From: Seminavis robusta
Taxonomy: Eukaryota; Bacillariophyta; Bacillariophyceae; Naviculales; Naviculaceae
Length of the DNA stretch: 64,000 nucleotides
Assembly (NCBI GenBank): GCA_903772945.1
Contig: CAICTM010000037.1
Location: 62,001-126,000 of the forward strand
Reading direction: 5' to 3'
Shown: positions 53,443 to 64,000 of the stretch, one piece after another
Layout of the letters: the number at the start of each line of letters is the position of its first letter
Numbering within the stretch: the stretch's first letter is position 1
Made by a program: the position numbers and the translations under genes
The notes under the pieces: generated by a model
What the model was told of the DNA's origin: nothing
Seen by the model: the letters and a program-made list of their open reading frames with translations, nothing else
The model's database searches: none

Positions 53443-54031
53443 TTAAGAGACCGTGTGCGTACGGATCAGACCCTGGGCGGCCAAAAACTTGATGACGTAG
53501 GGTGCGCATGTAGGATGCTTACCAGCTTTGAAACCTTATAAGGCAATTTTTTTCGGCAACCCATTGTTATTCATCAGCACGCAGAAACAACCCTATACAC
53601 TTTAGAAGAGTCTACAATGAGCTACTTGGCAGAGTAAATGGAGGTTATTGCTATTGCTGTTGTAGTTGTTTGTTGCGATATTTGTCACAGTGATTTTGCC
53701 TCCAAAGGCGTGACAAGTCGGATTTTCCCGGATTCGATCTCGACAATGGCCACCGGACATCAACTCGACGCGACGACGGCATCGGTAGTAGTAGTAGTAG
53801 TAGCAGAAGCAGTTGTAGTTGTTGTAGTTGTAGTAGCCGTAGTAGCAGTAGCAGGATCGATACCGGTACCGGTATCGTCGACAGCATCGTCGACAGCAGC
53901 AGGAGCGGCAAGAACAACAACAAGGGTATCGTACTCTACTAGGGTTAAGTTTCTTAGAAAATTCGTCCAACCAGTAAAAAATGGCCGTTCGCGCCAAAAT
54001 TCCTCTGATTGGTATGCGCACGGTCTCTTAA
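53443..54031. mobile_element. TTAA-flanked element with 24-bp terminal inverted repeats (581 bp, non-autonomous)
   Basis: GAGACCGTG...ATCAGA at 53447-53470 is matched on the other strand by 54004-54027 with 20 of 24 identical bases. Both ends are bounded by TTAA (53443-53446 and 54028-54031), the target-site duplication typical of piggyBac-type transposons. The interior has no intact transposase, so it would be a MITE-like copy. No second copy was seen in this window. Family assignment is inference from ends only. Confidence 0.65.
53784..53852. repeat. Imperfect GTA/GTT trinucleotide repeat
   Basis: A run of GTAGTAGTA shading into GTTGTAGTT and CAGTAGCAG. It lies inside the TTAA-flanked element and explains the valine- and tyrosine-rich open frames on both strands. 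Confidence 0.85.
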
Positions 54032-55433
54032 AAGCCGATCCATTGAGCCAACTTCTCCGCTTCCTGGGCTAGATCAATCATTATTTGTGGTTTGTAAGAA
54101 TGCAATTACCCCGATCGAGAGTAGTCCGCAACTGATAACTGATAAAAATGAGCAAGTGGGAAGGATGTCCAGATTTAACGCTACAGGATCCCCCGACACA
54201 GTTTCGTAGATTCCTTGAATCTCTCAAAAACACAAGCCGCCAAAGATAGATGATGTCGTCAGCATTACGTTATGACGTGGAATCGACCTTGTCTTTCCAC
54301 GACGCGACACCAGCGGAGGCACCACGTTAGCTTGACGCTTGACAGTACTGTACAGCGTAGCATCATCTGCCTACAGTACTAGTACTATCATGGCTCCATG
54401 TGCGTCGATTTGATTCCAACATTCTTTTTATTAAATCTTGTAGCCTAATCACTTGTCAAAATTGATGGGGGCGTCGTTTGGGACCGTGCTTCAAAACTTG
54501 GGCGGGGCAGCATTGCAATGAGCGCAGTTGCTCTTCTGGACCTTTTCAGGTAATTTCATTTGCTACCTTTGTTGGCGGTTGTGTTTGGAAGCGCTGATAG
54601 CTAGCACGGCTAGTACAAAGTGGGTTCCATGAAGCAGAGTCGCAAATCATCCTGCAGTTCTTCTTTCTCAAACAGTGCAACCGGTACCGTACCTGCCTGG
54701 TACGGTACCGGTACCATGACGGAATCTTTGCCCATCCCTCTCTCAGACTGTTTGTGTCCATGTTGGTGATCTCCTACTAGAGTCTTACCTGGTATTACGG
54801 ATGTGCTGTGCGGTACCACTATGGGTCAGTGTGGCGGCACCTTACCAATCAGTTCTCAACTGGCAGTACTAGTACTTTGAGATTGTAGATACCGTGCTAG
54901 TAACCCTAACTTAGCTCTATTACTTTTCATTCTATGAAGACTTTGAGGAAGTCAGAAGAATGTCTGAAAGTGTAGCTTAGTGACTTGGCTTAAATCCGGT
55001 TGGGAAAGTGCATTCACTGTCCTGTTTTAGTACTCTGCGGCAGAGGCAAACAGCGACACCGCGAAAAGCTGGGGGCAACAAGGGATCACAATGAACTGTT
55101 TCCCGTAGCGTCTTCTTCAAGCAGTCAGAGACTTTGTAGGCGGCTCTATCTGTTGGTTCATTAGTCAGTACCATAGCGGACGTCTAGTTGTTGGGACTTG
55201 GAAACTGTGCCTTGATCGCGGGATATACCTTGGAGTTGATTGTGCTTCCAGAAGTTTGGAAGGGTAGCTTTGATACCCATTTTCGAATCACAGCACAAGT
55301 TTAGTTAGTTCCCAAGCCAAGCTCTGTGTTGGACCAGCTGTTGGACCTCAGTTAGGCGTGGTTATCCAGATAACAATCTGCGTGAATTTTTCTTTTTGGA
55401 AGAAGGTTAATTCGACTCCTCAGGAGGAATTCA

Positions 55434-56753
55434 ATGTCAAACGGAGATAGTCATCATCATCAATACCACGACAACTACAGCAGTAGCAACAAGCAGAACA
55501 AGACCATGCAAGAACAAAAACCCGGTCGATCCATGAGCAGCACCGGGCGCAAGAGCAGTAAGATGCTGCAGCCTCCCGCCATGGACGATATGGATCAGTC
55601 CGAAATGGATCACACCAACGCCAACGATGACAACGATAACAAGACACCCGCCGATGATGATCGCAGCCAAGAAAGCGCTCGTCACGAGAGTCCTCGTTCC
55701 AAGCTACGAGAAGCCATGGACATGATCAATCAGTTGCGTTATCGGTGCGGGACCATTGTCAACAATGAAAATGTCCAGTTCTTTATCGTCATTTTGATTG
55801 CCGTCAACGCTATTATGATGGGAGTGGGAACCTTTGATTTTGTCACTGAAAATCCAGAAGTCGATCATGCATTCGAAACCACCGACAAGGTCTTTCTGGT
55901 CATATTTACCATTGAGTTGGTCATGCAGTTCATATTTCATGGATGGAGGCTCCTCTTGGATGGATGGCTCGTCTTCGATTTAATTGTGATTGCCATGAGT
56001 TGGACTTTCTCACAAGTACAAATTATTCGAGCATTCCGTATTTTCCGTGCACTGCGTTTGATTACCAGAATTGAAGTCATGAAGAACCTGGTTCTAGGTA
56101 AGACAACATTCGCTTATTTCGTTTGACGTAATCTCGTTTGTTCTCACTTTTTTCAATTTTTCTCTCTACTCCCAGCCCTCTTCGGAGTCATGCCCCGAAT
56201 GTGTGCCATTGGTATTCTCCTCTTTTTGGTCTCGTACATCTTTGCCGTCATGTTCACACAACTATTCAAGGACCTTTACGCTGAAGGAGCCACCAGTGAA
56301 GATTATTTTGGAAGAATGGACGGAACGTTCTTTACACTCTTCCAAATCATGACACTCGATTCATGGGCCGACATTGCGCGAGAAGTCATGGTCGTACATC
56401 GATGGGCATGGTTGCCATTCATCTCCTTTGTCATCATCACCGGTTTCATCGTCGTCAACTTGATTATTGCCGTCATTTGCGATGCCATCTCCGCATTGAA
56501 CGACGACGAAAAGGCCAAGTTGGAGGGACAATTCGATACCAACAAGGCACAAGAAGCAGACGAAGATTCCCAAAATGGAGATGGGGAGGGAGCCAACCTA
56601 CCCGAGGCGGATGTGCAAGAACAGTTGGATTCGCTGGAAGCGCAAGTGGAAGAATTGACACGAGTTCAAGTGCAAACGCTTTACACCCTCGAGTACCTGG
56701 CGCGACAGCTGCAACGATCGAGGGCCATGGAAGAAAGAAACGAAGGATTGTAA
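55434..56753 (+). CDS. Single-domain voltage-gated cation channel, 413 aa, two exons
   Basis: The exons are 55434-56097 and 56176-56753, with a 78-base intron (CTAG/GTAAGA...CTCCCAG) in phase 1. The join gives N-L-V-L-A-L-F-G-V-M-P. The N-terminus (about 1-90) is polar with a His cluster. The channel domain has S1 (I-L-I-A-V-N-A-I-M-M-G), S4 (I-I-R-A-F-R-I-F-R-A-L-R-L-I-T-R-I), a pore loop F-Q-I-M-T-L-D-S-W-A-D-I with the full T-L-D-S-W filter, and S6 (I-V-V-N-L-I-I-A-V-I-C-D-A). A C-terminal coiled coil (L-D-S-L-E-A-Q-V-E-E-L) probably holds the tetramer together. It is close in sequence to the channel at 50599 and faces away from it. Role: membrane excitability or Ca2+/Na+ entry; which ion is not decided by sequence. 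Confidence 0.92.
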
Positions 56754-56961
56754 TAGTATGCAAAAATGCAAGCAGTAGCAAACTGCTATCGCGACGACGA
56801 CGAGGAACAAGGGCAACACGGCGGTAGCAGCACAAACGATTGGATATCGTTCTTTAAATATTACTAGATTATTTTCATTTTTATTTGTGTTATCGTTTCC
56901 TGCCCTATGCCGTCGGAGAATGGCATCCAAAATTGCACAGTTGCGGAACATATCTCGCTCC

Positions 56962-59900
56962 TTACTCGGCGTTGATGGGAGCAAAATGCTCTGCCGTCTC
57001 AGCATTGGCTTTCTTCTCCTTGATGTACTGCACGATTGCTTGATATTGAGCGCGAGCATCGTTGATGGCGGCAGGATTGGAATAGCCCATACCGTTGCCT
57101 AGATTGCCAAGGTGCTCCTTGATCAAAGCAAGAAGGCCGGTCACATACGCATCTGTGATTACAGGACATTTCTGTTCGAAAAAGGACAGATAATGGTCGA
57201 GCAAGTCCACAAAGAGATGGATTTCTGCCGGGTTGGTAGAGGTGCAGGCATCGGCGAGCTTCAACGATCTCTGAAGACATTCCAGCGCTCGTTGTTCGTT
57301 TCGGTATGTCAAATGTGGGTGTTCCGCAGGGAAGAACAAATGAGAGCATTGGGCCACCAACGTACACTGGTCCGACTTCTTCAACATCTTGGCAGAATAC
57401 TGGGCTGTCTTCATCACGAGGCCCTGATAGTCTTCGTCGCTGAGAGATCCGCACTCCAAAAGGGTACTCATGATGCAAACGATGCAGCGATGCTGAACCT
57501 TCGAGTCGGCGATGCCTTGCTCGAAGATCACAAATGCTTGAGTGATCAGTTCGTAGGGCATGGGGCCGAAAGTGTCCAACAACAGAGGGTTCGGGTCCTT
57601 CCGAGAGCCAGCGAAACGATCCGCTGTCAGTGCAGCCTGCAGGTAAAGCTTAAATGCCATCTCGACGTTGCTTGAAGCAACCATTGCAATTGTTTGCTGT
57701 ATAAACACAAACAGCTTTCGGCAACTGAAATGTTTTTGTCGCCACGATCAATATCACAAAGGTTGAGCAATGCATACTAGTAGGGGGAAAGGCAACGGAC
57801 GAACAAACAACAAAGATAAAAAAACGAACCTCACTGTCTTCGGTGTTGGAGGAGGTGCTGAGGGAGCAGGAACAGGAGCTGCGACCGCCACGTCCGCGAT
57901 TCCATCCTCCTCCTTGGGTTCTTCAGCCGCCGCAGGTGTTGTCGACTCTGGTTCTGCATCCTCTGCAATGGCCATTGCTTCAGCCGAATCGCCACTTTCT
58001 TCCTTTTTGTCTTCCTCCGAAGGTGACTCCTCTGCAGTCGTTGTAGCTTCTTCTCCCATTGCCGGTGTTTCTTCCGCCGGTGCGGTCTCCGCGGCTTGAG
58101 CAGCGTTGTCTGAAACTTCTGGGACCCCATGCTCAGCTGCGAACACACGCTGAGCCAAACGAAAAGTGGCAAAGACCACAGCCACCAAGGTTTGTCCTGC
58201 GCGGCTAACGCCGCCCTTGTTGATGTGCTGCCTGGCAACCATCAACATATCGTAAACCACGTCAGTGTCCTCATGGTCAAGTAAATGAACCAGTTTGCAA
58301 ACTAAAGCATTCTCCGTTTCAGCTTGCCCCTGTGGCTGACCAGGCATTGTCAAGCCCATTTGCTGGCTACCGTATACATCGCTGATTAGTGGCTCCACCA
58401 TTCCAAACAGCTCCTCGATATCTTTGACACACTTGGGTGGAGCTGCGGCATCATCGACCGCCTTCAAGAGCTTCAAGGCGACTTCCCGCCGATGTGCCCA
58501 TGGCAAAAACGAAAGCAGTTCACCGTAATCTGGCAATTGCAAGACTTTCATGGCCAACGAGTCGAGAGGAATTGATAGCAATTTCTCGAGTTCGGCAGTG
58601 GAAACATCATCCAGTGGTTTGAACGATCCTGGAACTTCTGCCATCGTCCCTTCCTGCAGTTCGTAGGACGCATTGGCTTGCTTGAGAGCCGCAACACAAC
58701 CTTGGAGGCAGCGATTGACTTGCTCCATGTCCCCTTGAAAGCATCGTAGCGAGAACGACAGTAATGCGGTTTGAAGACGAATGACTTCCTTCGCACCCAA
58801 TTTGGGCCCGCGAGCATTGTAGACGTTCTGAACGCACTCCTCAAACATGGGGAAAGAATCTTGCGCCATGTTTTTCTTGACCTGATTCGTGTCGGTTTCG
58901 TCCAATAATTCTTCATCTGCTAGATAATTTGCCAACCGGTCCATGAGGCTCTGAAGAATTGTTCGAACGTTCACCTTGTCCCTCAATTTGGGGCACACTC
59001 GCAAGAGAATCGGCAGCGTCTCAATGTGATATTCGTCGGGGAAGACTTGGGTGATGCAATCAATTAGATAAGCCTGCGCCAAGGGATCCCCGCACACCAC
59101 GATATGATCGAGCACAGTCGGCAAGATGATTTCGCCATAAATCTTGGACGTGACCCCTTCGAGTTGCGACAGACGCACTAGATTGGTCCCGACCAAAATC
59201 CTCAGCTCGTTGCGCTGTCGTTCCCTTCGTTTTCGTTGGTCTTTACTTCTTCCGTCACCCGCCAAATGTTGAATTCGTACCCAGAGTTTGTTCATTTCAA
59301 TAAAGTTTGCCAAAATGAAATGATACGAATCCGCGACAGTCCCTGGTTCTTTTTCTGGTGGAACCGACGGAGTGACCTCTTCTTTTCCTTCTTCTGCTGC
59401 GTCCATGGCAGCTTGTCCTGCCAAGGGTGTCGTGTCGGCCGACGAGTCTGGCAATTTATCCCGAATCATTTGCAACAGATAATGCCTCAAAAAGAGTCCT
59501 CGGACGGGGTTTTGCACGCATTTCGTGGCTTGCATGAGATCGTTCATGACCCATTTGGTCCCCACTTCGCCACTCTGAATCAAAGCACTCCCGGCACAAA
59601 TTTGCAAGTACAGCCTTGGCAATACTTGAGGACAGTACTGGACGCAATCGTACAATTCTTTCATGGAGAACTGTGCGTCCGCCGCCGTGGGTGTGGCAGT
59701 CATGGTGATGGTGATCCGATTCGGATCGACCGGTTGTTGGAGTTGCTGCGAATGTCCCGAGACCGTCATGAGGTACTCTTCGAAATTAGGCATGTCTTCC
59801 AAGGCTCGCATGTGAAGTTCGTAGTAATTTTTGGGATTGAGTTGTGCCGCTTCTCCTCCCGGTGGCGGCGCGTTGGGGCCAGGATGTCCCGCTTGATGAT

Positions 59901-61269
59901 GCGAGGGTCCATGAATTTCTCCCAACTGCCCGACCATGAGAGATGCCCGATCCAAGACATTGGGTAGATCGTTCTTTTCAATCGCTTGACGCATGTAATA
60001 TGCATGTTCTTGAACCTTTCGAGTGGCATCTGTGAGGAGCCGATTCTGCACGGCAATTTGTGCGGGTGTTTCGGCCCACGACGGTTGTGGTTTTCCACCC
60101 GGTATCATGGTGGTGACACCTGTCGCCGTCGTGATGACCGAGGCACCCCCGTAGGACGCCATGGATGGCGTTTGAGGAGCCTGTGGGGCCGATGACGGGA
60201 ATTGAGAAGCTGGTTGCTGCTGCTGTGAATATTGAGCTTGGCCGGGTTGCTGCTGCTGCTGTCCATACTGGGATTGCTGCCCCATTTGTTGCTGATTCTG
60301 CTGAAATTGAGGTTGCTGCTGTTGGTTATTGTACTGTTGCTGCTGCTGACCATAAGGCTGCTGTTGGTTTGGTTGCTGTTGTCCATACATATTTTGCTGC
60401 TGCTGCTGTTGTCCATACATGTTTTGTTGCTGGGGCTGTCTGTAGGGACTCTGCTGTTGTTGTGGCTGCTGCATCATTCCCGCCTGTTGTTGAGGCATCC
60501 CAGTAGTAGTATTGGAGGAAAAGGCTTGAACTGACCTCGCCGCAAAGGATCCAGGAGCGGGTGATGACTGAACACTGCTGTTGGAAGTCATTGGTCGTTG
60601 GGGCGACGGTTCCATGGCAGCTGTACCGGTAGGCCGATACTGAGGTCCAGGTGGAGTCTGTTGTGGGAACCCTTGCTGCTGTTGTGGCATCATTGAATTA
60701 GTTTGCATCATGGACGACTGGTGCATCATGGAATTATTATTTGGCATCATTCCTGGTTGCTGTGGCTGGTACTGATTATTAGTAGCCTGCTGATTCACCA
60801 TCATTCCTCCTGGCTGCTGCGGCTGCCCCATGTGAGAATGTGCTTGGACCGATCGAGCGGCGAAGGATCCAGGGGCTGGCGATGTAGCTCCCGAAACAAT
60901 GGAAGAGGCACCATAACCACCCGAAGCCGTGCTGTTGTTGCCCGACTGCCAGGAAGACTGCATCATGTTGGGCTGTTGTTGTTGCGGTTTCTGTGGCTGC
61001 TGAAGTCCACTCGCAAACTGGGTGATGCTACCCATTCCTGGGTTTTGATTCATATTGGGCGGCTGGACAATGGTCGCATTGGCATTGATATTGTTGGGTG
61101 GGTAGCCGCTATTAGTGGGAGGCTGCTGCCCAAAATTGTTGTTGTTCGTGTTGAAGTTCCCACTGCCCATGGCGTTGTTGTTCATGCCAGGATCGTTCAA
61201 CATTCCTTCTCCAATGGTTCCACCCATCGGACCCGCGCCCCCATCGGGAGGAGGAGGCGGCGACTGCAT
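56962..61269 (-). CDS. VPS35: VPS35 retromer subunit with Q/N-rich N-terminal extension, 1400 aa, two exons
   Basis: The exons (minus) are 61269-57830 and 57724-56962, with a 105-base intron (GTGAG/GTTCGT...TTTCAG). Residues 1 to about 400 are Q/N/P/G-rich and prion-like, with long QQQ runs (60220-60480). VPS35 homology begins near residue 405 with L-L-T-D-A-T-R-K-V-Q, then Y-Y-E-L-H-M, P-R-L-Y-L-Q-I and N-P-V-R-G-L-F-L-R-H-Y-L-L-Q, the VPS26-binding region. A second acidic low-complexity insert (E/A/T/P) comes just before the intron. The join S-C-R-K-L-F-V-F-I-Q-Q-T-I and L-L-K-K-S-D-Q-C-like C-terminal text (M-L-K-K-S-D-Q) fit the VPS35 solenoid end. Retromer recycles receptors from endosomes to the Golgi or plasma membrane. 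The usual length is about 790 residues, so the extension is the odd part. Confidence 0.92.
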
Positions 61270-62023
61270 GGTTCAATGGCTGTTGGCCAAAATGTAAGAT
61301 TCACTCTCAATTGGATCTTGGATCTTGAGACGAACGAAGCAAAGCCAATGCAGCTAGAAGATTGTAGATCCAGTTCCAGACTGCAGCTTGGAGGTCGAGA
61401 TCGCTAATAGCAATATAACAGACAGTCTACCGTTGCTAGCTAGCTATAGTGGAGCGAACAAACGACGACGATATGACAGCTCCTTGTCATTGAGCCGCTG
61501 CCGCCATTGTGGAACTTCGTTTCAGTCATGAAACTTGGGAGCCCTGGTTGTTGACGGACAGACTTCACTTGTGCTGAAATTGAGAAGCCTGCATGGTGGA
61601 CAAATAGCAGTGCTTGCCTTCACATCAGTTCAGAAGAGATTGACTACATACAGGCCAGCAATTTGAGTGTGTACTGGTAATTCAGTATTGCAATATCCAC
61701 ATCGTCAGTATCCTTGGTAATTGGCACAGTTTATTATCATCTTATCACCAAAAGGCTGCAGGGAAAGCTTTTGGGTTAGTCGGTCATCTTCCTTTCTTTA
61801 GAAAGTTGGTGCGTGCAGTGGAAACAAAAGATAACGATCTAGCCACAGGTTGGATCGCATATCCAAATGGCTTTTACTGGCTTAAAACCCATGCGTTCGC
61901 GACTCATGAAGATCGCGAAGGTGACGACAGTGTTCCATCGTCATCGCACCGTCCGTCGCTTTTTGTATTTGTGGTCTCCTGTTGTTGCAAGTCCTGTTGC
62001 CAAAGCGGATAACCATATCGACC
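61270..62023. other. Divergent spacer
   Basis: These 754 bases separate the VPS35 start (minus) from the ATP synthase subunit b start (plus). No domain-bearing frame and no named regulatory element are recognised. Confidence 0.45.
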
Positions 62024-63321
62024 ATGTTCCGACTCGCAGCCTCCACAGCCGTCAAGAGGGTCTCTACAGGAGCATCCCGAAGGTAAGCCGTCAAACACAG
62101 CTTGGAACCAGCGCTATCAGTGAAGGAGAGGATAAGATATGCACGAACTGCTGATCGGCACTTTCCTGCGAACGCCAACGAGAGTGCACGGCCGTAGTTG
62201 GTCATGGACCGTATTGTAGCTTACCGTAGCGTAGCCAATGTTGTCTCTACAATGCCTCTTTTTCACCTAGAAAAAGCATCAGAATAATTATCTCACCTCT
62301 CTTTTTGTTGCTTCCTCCAATACATTACAATACATTAGGCTCCCAGCAATTTCCCAAACGGCCTTCAAGGGATCCTCTACTATTGAGATCGCTCCTCAGG
62401 CCCAGCTCTTTCACGCCACTGCTCGACGTGAAGAAGAAGCCAAGCCTGCTGAAGTTGAAGAAGAAAAGTCAGGATGGTGGGATCCTTTGTACGCCATTCC
62501 CCTTGGTTTCACCTTTGCCATTCCGGCCATTCACAATGAATTTTTCATCGTCAACGAGGAAACACAGGTGGGTTATTATTTATTTGGGTATTCGTTCGTT
62601 TAGCTCGTAGAAGTGATGTTCTGTCTCACACTTCCTGTTCCAATTTTCGTTTTGTTTTGACGCAATACCGTAGTTGACTGGCGTCTTCCTCTTGTTCTGT
62701 GTGATTGTTTACACCCAAGCGGGAGAAATGATCCACAAGGGTTTGGTGGAAAAAGCCGATCAAATGTTGGCCGACCAAAACGAATTGGAGGATGCCGTCA
62801 TTGAGTGCCTCGAGGATCTCTACCAAGATATCGACAAACTCTCGGGAACCCTGGTATCTGATTTTGAAGCCATTAGCCAGGCCACCGAAGCAACATACGC
62901 CAAATTGAACGCCGCTGGAGCTATCAAGCCCCAGTACGACTTCAAGGCCCAAGTGGAACGTGTCCTTCATTTGATCGAACAAGAAGAAACCAACGTCAAG
63001 GAGAAGGCCAAGGGCGACCTCATGGCCGAAGCCACTACCGCTGTTTCAGATAAATTCCTTTCCGATAAGGCTATGCAAAAGGCTTCCATGGACTTGGCTT
63101 TGGCCAAACTCAAGGGAACCGCCAAGCCCGCCGACGATCCCGTCAAGAACGCCTTTATTCAATTCTTCAAGGACAAGGCAGCTTCTGCCGCCAAGGCCGA
63201 TGACAGTGCCGAAATGATCGCACAGCGAGAAGCCATGGTGGCCAAGTTGAACGGTATTGCCAAAACGGAAGGTTTCTTCTTTGAATTTGGCGCCGATGGC
63301 AAGCCCAAGATGGTTGTTTAA
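62024..63321 (+). CDS. ATP4: Mitochondrial F1Fo ATP synthase subunit b (ATP4-like), 311 aa, three exons
   Basis: The exons are 62024-62082, 62339-62567 and 62674-63321, with introns of 256 and 106 bases in phases 2 and 0. Residues 1-20 (M-F-R-L-A-A-S-T-A-V-K-R-V-S) are a clear mitochondrial presequence. After W-W-D-P-L-Y-A-I-P-L-G-F come two membrane helices around N-E-F-F-I-V-N-E-E-T, which aligns with the K-E-I-Y-V-I-x-x-E-T motif of animal subunit b. Then comes a long, charged, helical stalk of about 200 residues. The stalk couples the Fo channel to the F1 head in the inner membrane. The match rests on motif order and topology, so a related stator subunit is the alternative. Confidence 0.8.
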
Positions 63322-63860
63322 ATTGCTTTTTAGTCTAGGAACAGGCTAGGCAAGTACGAATGTGGTCTTTCTTGGTTGATTGATTGGTTTTGGTGCAGTA
63401 GAACGCAGAGCACATACATTCTCGTGAGCCAAAGTATAAAGAATTCTATAGCCTTGGTTCGTAATGGAGTACTGTAGTTAGTCTTCACCGAATGGACATT
63501 TGAGCCAGGTGCTGCATCGCAACAGACCTACCTAAGAACCGATACCTGGTACTGGTTGAAGCCGATGTGGTTGATTTGACGAAGCTTTGTTTGGCTGCAC
63601 ACACTCGATCAATATTTGCCAGTGCTCTTACGGCAAGAATCGTTTCTCGATTACTACATGTAATGCTTTGTTTGTAAATGATACTACCCAGTTTCTCTTG
63701 TCAATACGTACTATCCAGACCGGTATCCAGCTAGGATGCTACATTGAATCGTACGACGCAGAGGAACGCCCTCACTACATGACTGTTCGTACATTGATGA
63801 TTGTGTTTTAGCAACTCTTTCTTGATTGATTCGATTTAACCTCGGGTACCTTTTACTATA
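63322..63860. other. Convergent spacer
   Basis: These 539 bases lie between the stops of the ATP synthase gene and the ClpP gene. No coding signal is seen. Confidence 0.45.
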
Positions 63861-64000
63861 TTAAAGCTGAGACATGAATGAAGGTGGTTTGCTTGACATG
63901 GCCCACTTTTTGTTGTCAATAACTTCATCAATCAATCCATATTCCACGGCCTCCTCTGGTTGCAGGTACTTGACTCTTGAGCAATCTTCCATAACGGTGC
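63861..64000 (-). CDS. clpP: ClpP protease subunit, C-terminal end (5' part outside the window)
   Basis: On the minus strand, 45 codons and a TAA stop (63861-63863) are visible, open at the right edge. The text reads V-M-E-D-C-S-R-V-K-Y-L-Q-P-E-E-A-V-E-Y-G-L-I-D-E-V-I-D, the highly conserved ClpP end with E-E-A-x-E-Y-G-L-I-D. A lysine/proline/serine tail follows. ClpP is the serine protease of the Clp complex. A nuclear copy in an alga would be targeted to plastid or mitochondrion, but the targeting end is not in the window. The catalytic residues are also outside, so a ClpR (inactive) homologue is not excluded. Confidence 0.85.
   Translation of the reverse strand, partial: TVMEDCSRVKYLQPEEAVEYGLIDEVIDNKKWAMSSKPPSFMSQL

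Larger units (their letters stand above)
52939..55433. other. Long divergent spacer between two channel genes
   Basis: These 2495 bases contain the TTAA-flanked inverted-repeat element (53443-54031), trinucleotide low complexity inside it, and GGTACCGGTACC-type palindromes near 53862-53875 and 54679-54717. Open frames on both strands at 53600-54070 are low complexity. Both channel promoters should lie at the ends. No confident gene is seen. Confidence 0.55.

Noticed and set aside
53602-54072. Open frames of about 140 codons on both strands
   Set aside because: They come from trinucleotide low complexity (valine/tyrosine/cysteine runs) inside the TTAA element.
55420-55433. CAGGAGGAATTC just before the channel start, like a bacterial ribosome binding site
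   Set aside because: The gene has a spliceosomal intron and sits among nuclear genes, so the match is chance.

Overview
The window is nuclear DNA of a eukaryotic microalga, most likely a pennate diatom. Many genes are interrupted by short introns of about 65 to 133 bases (one of 256) with GTAAGT-like donors. The gene set includes single-domain voltage-gated channels of the diatom/eukaryotic type, an SPX-MFS transporter, UTP25, retromer VPS35, a mitochondrial F1Fo subunit b with a transit peptide, and a ClpP terminus. It also carries a diatom-type paralogue family with an IPS/RN..EY/LHP signature. The species call is an inference. Exon joins were worked out by hand from splice signals and reading phase; every multi-exon model below keeps phase through all its junctions.

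Layout. 1-13.9 kb: two tail-to-tail genes made almost wholly of IQ (calmodulin-binding) motifs. One is cut by the left edge; the other rebuilds to a 3450-residue protein from four exons. 14.5-16.1 kb: an orphan multi-pass membrane protein. 16.5-22.9 kb: a nine-exon, 1891-residue GHKL-ATPase (DUF3684/sacsin-like) protein with a CUE-like segment and a terminal HExxH motif. 23.2-25.7 kb: UTP25. 25.9-26.7 kb: a secreted protein with two nearly identical DUF6174-like domains. 27.3-31.7 kb: a transposase-like gene (zinc ribbon, HhH, RNase H-like DDE core) overlapping the 3' end of an orphan gene. 32.3-33.8 kb: an orphan membrane protein. 34.1-35.2 kb: a short-chain dehydrogenase with a 20-base microexon. 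35.8-37.7 kb: a membrane-anchored calcineurin-like phosphoesterase with altered metal motifs. 38.4-40.5 kb: a head-to-head pair of paralogues. 41.0-42.2 kb: an orphan membrane protein. 42.7-45.8 kb: an extended-PHD chromatin reader. 46.7-49.3 kb: SPX-MFS transporter. 50.6-56.8 kb: two head-to-head voltage-gated channel paralogues, with a TTAA-flanked inverted-repeat element in the spacer. 57.0-61.3 kb: VPS35 with a Q/N-rich N-terminal extension of about 400 residues. 62.0-63.3 kb: mitochondrial ATP synthase subunit b. 63.9-64.0 kb: C-terminus of ClpP, cut by the right edge.

The genes do not form a single pathway; this looks like an ordinary gene-dense euchromatic segment. What stands out is that three gene families occur as neighbouring inverted paralogue pairs (IQ genes, IPS-motif genes, channels), that several proteins contain young internal tandem repeats, and that the GHKL/CUE/HExxH protein joins three functions in one chain.
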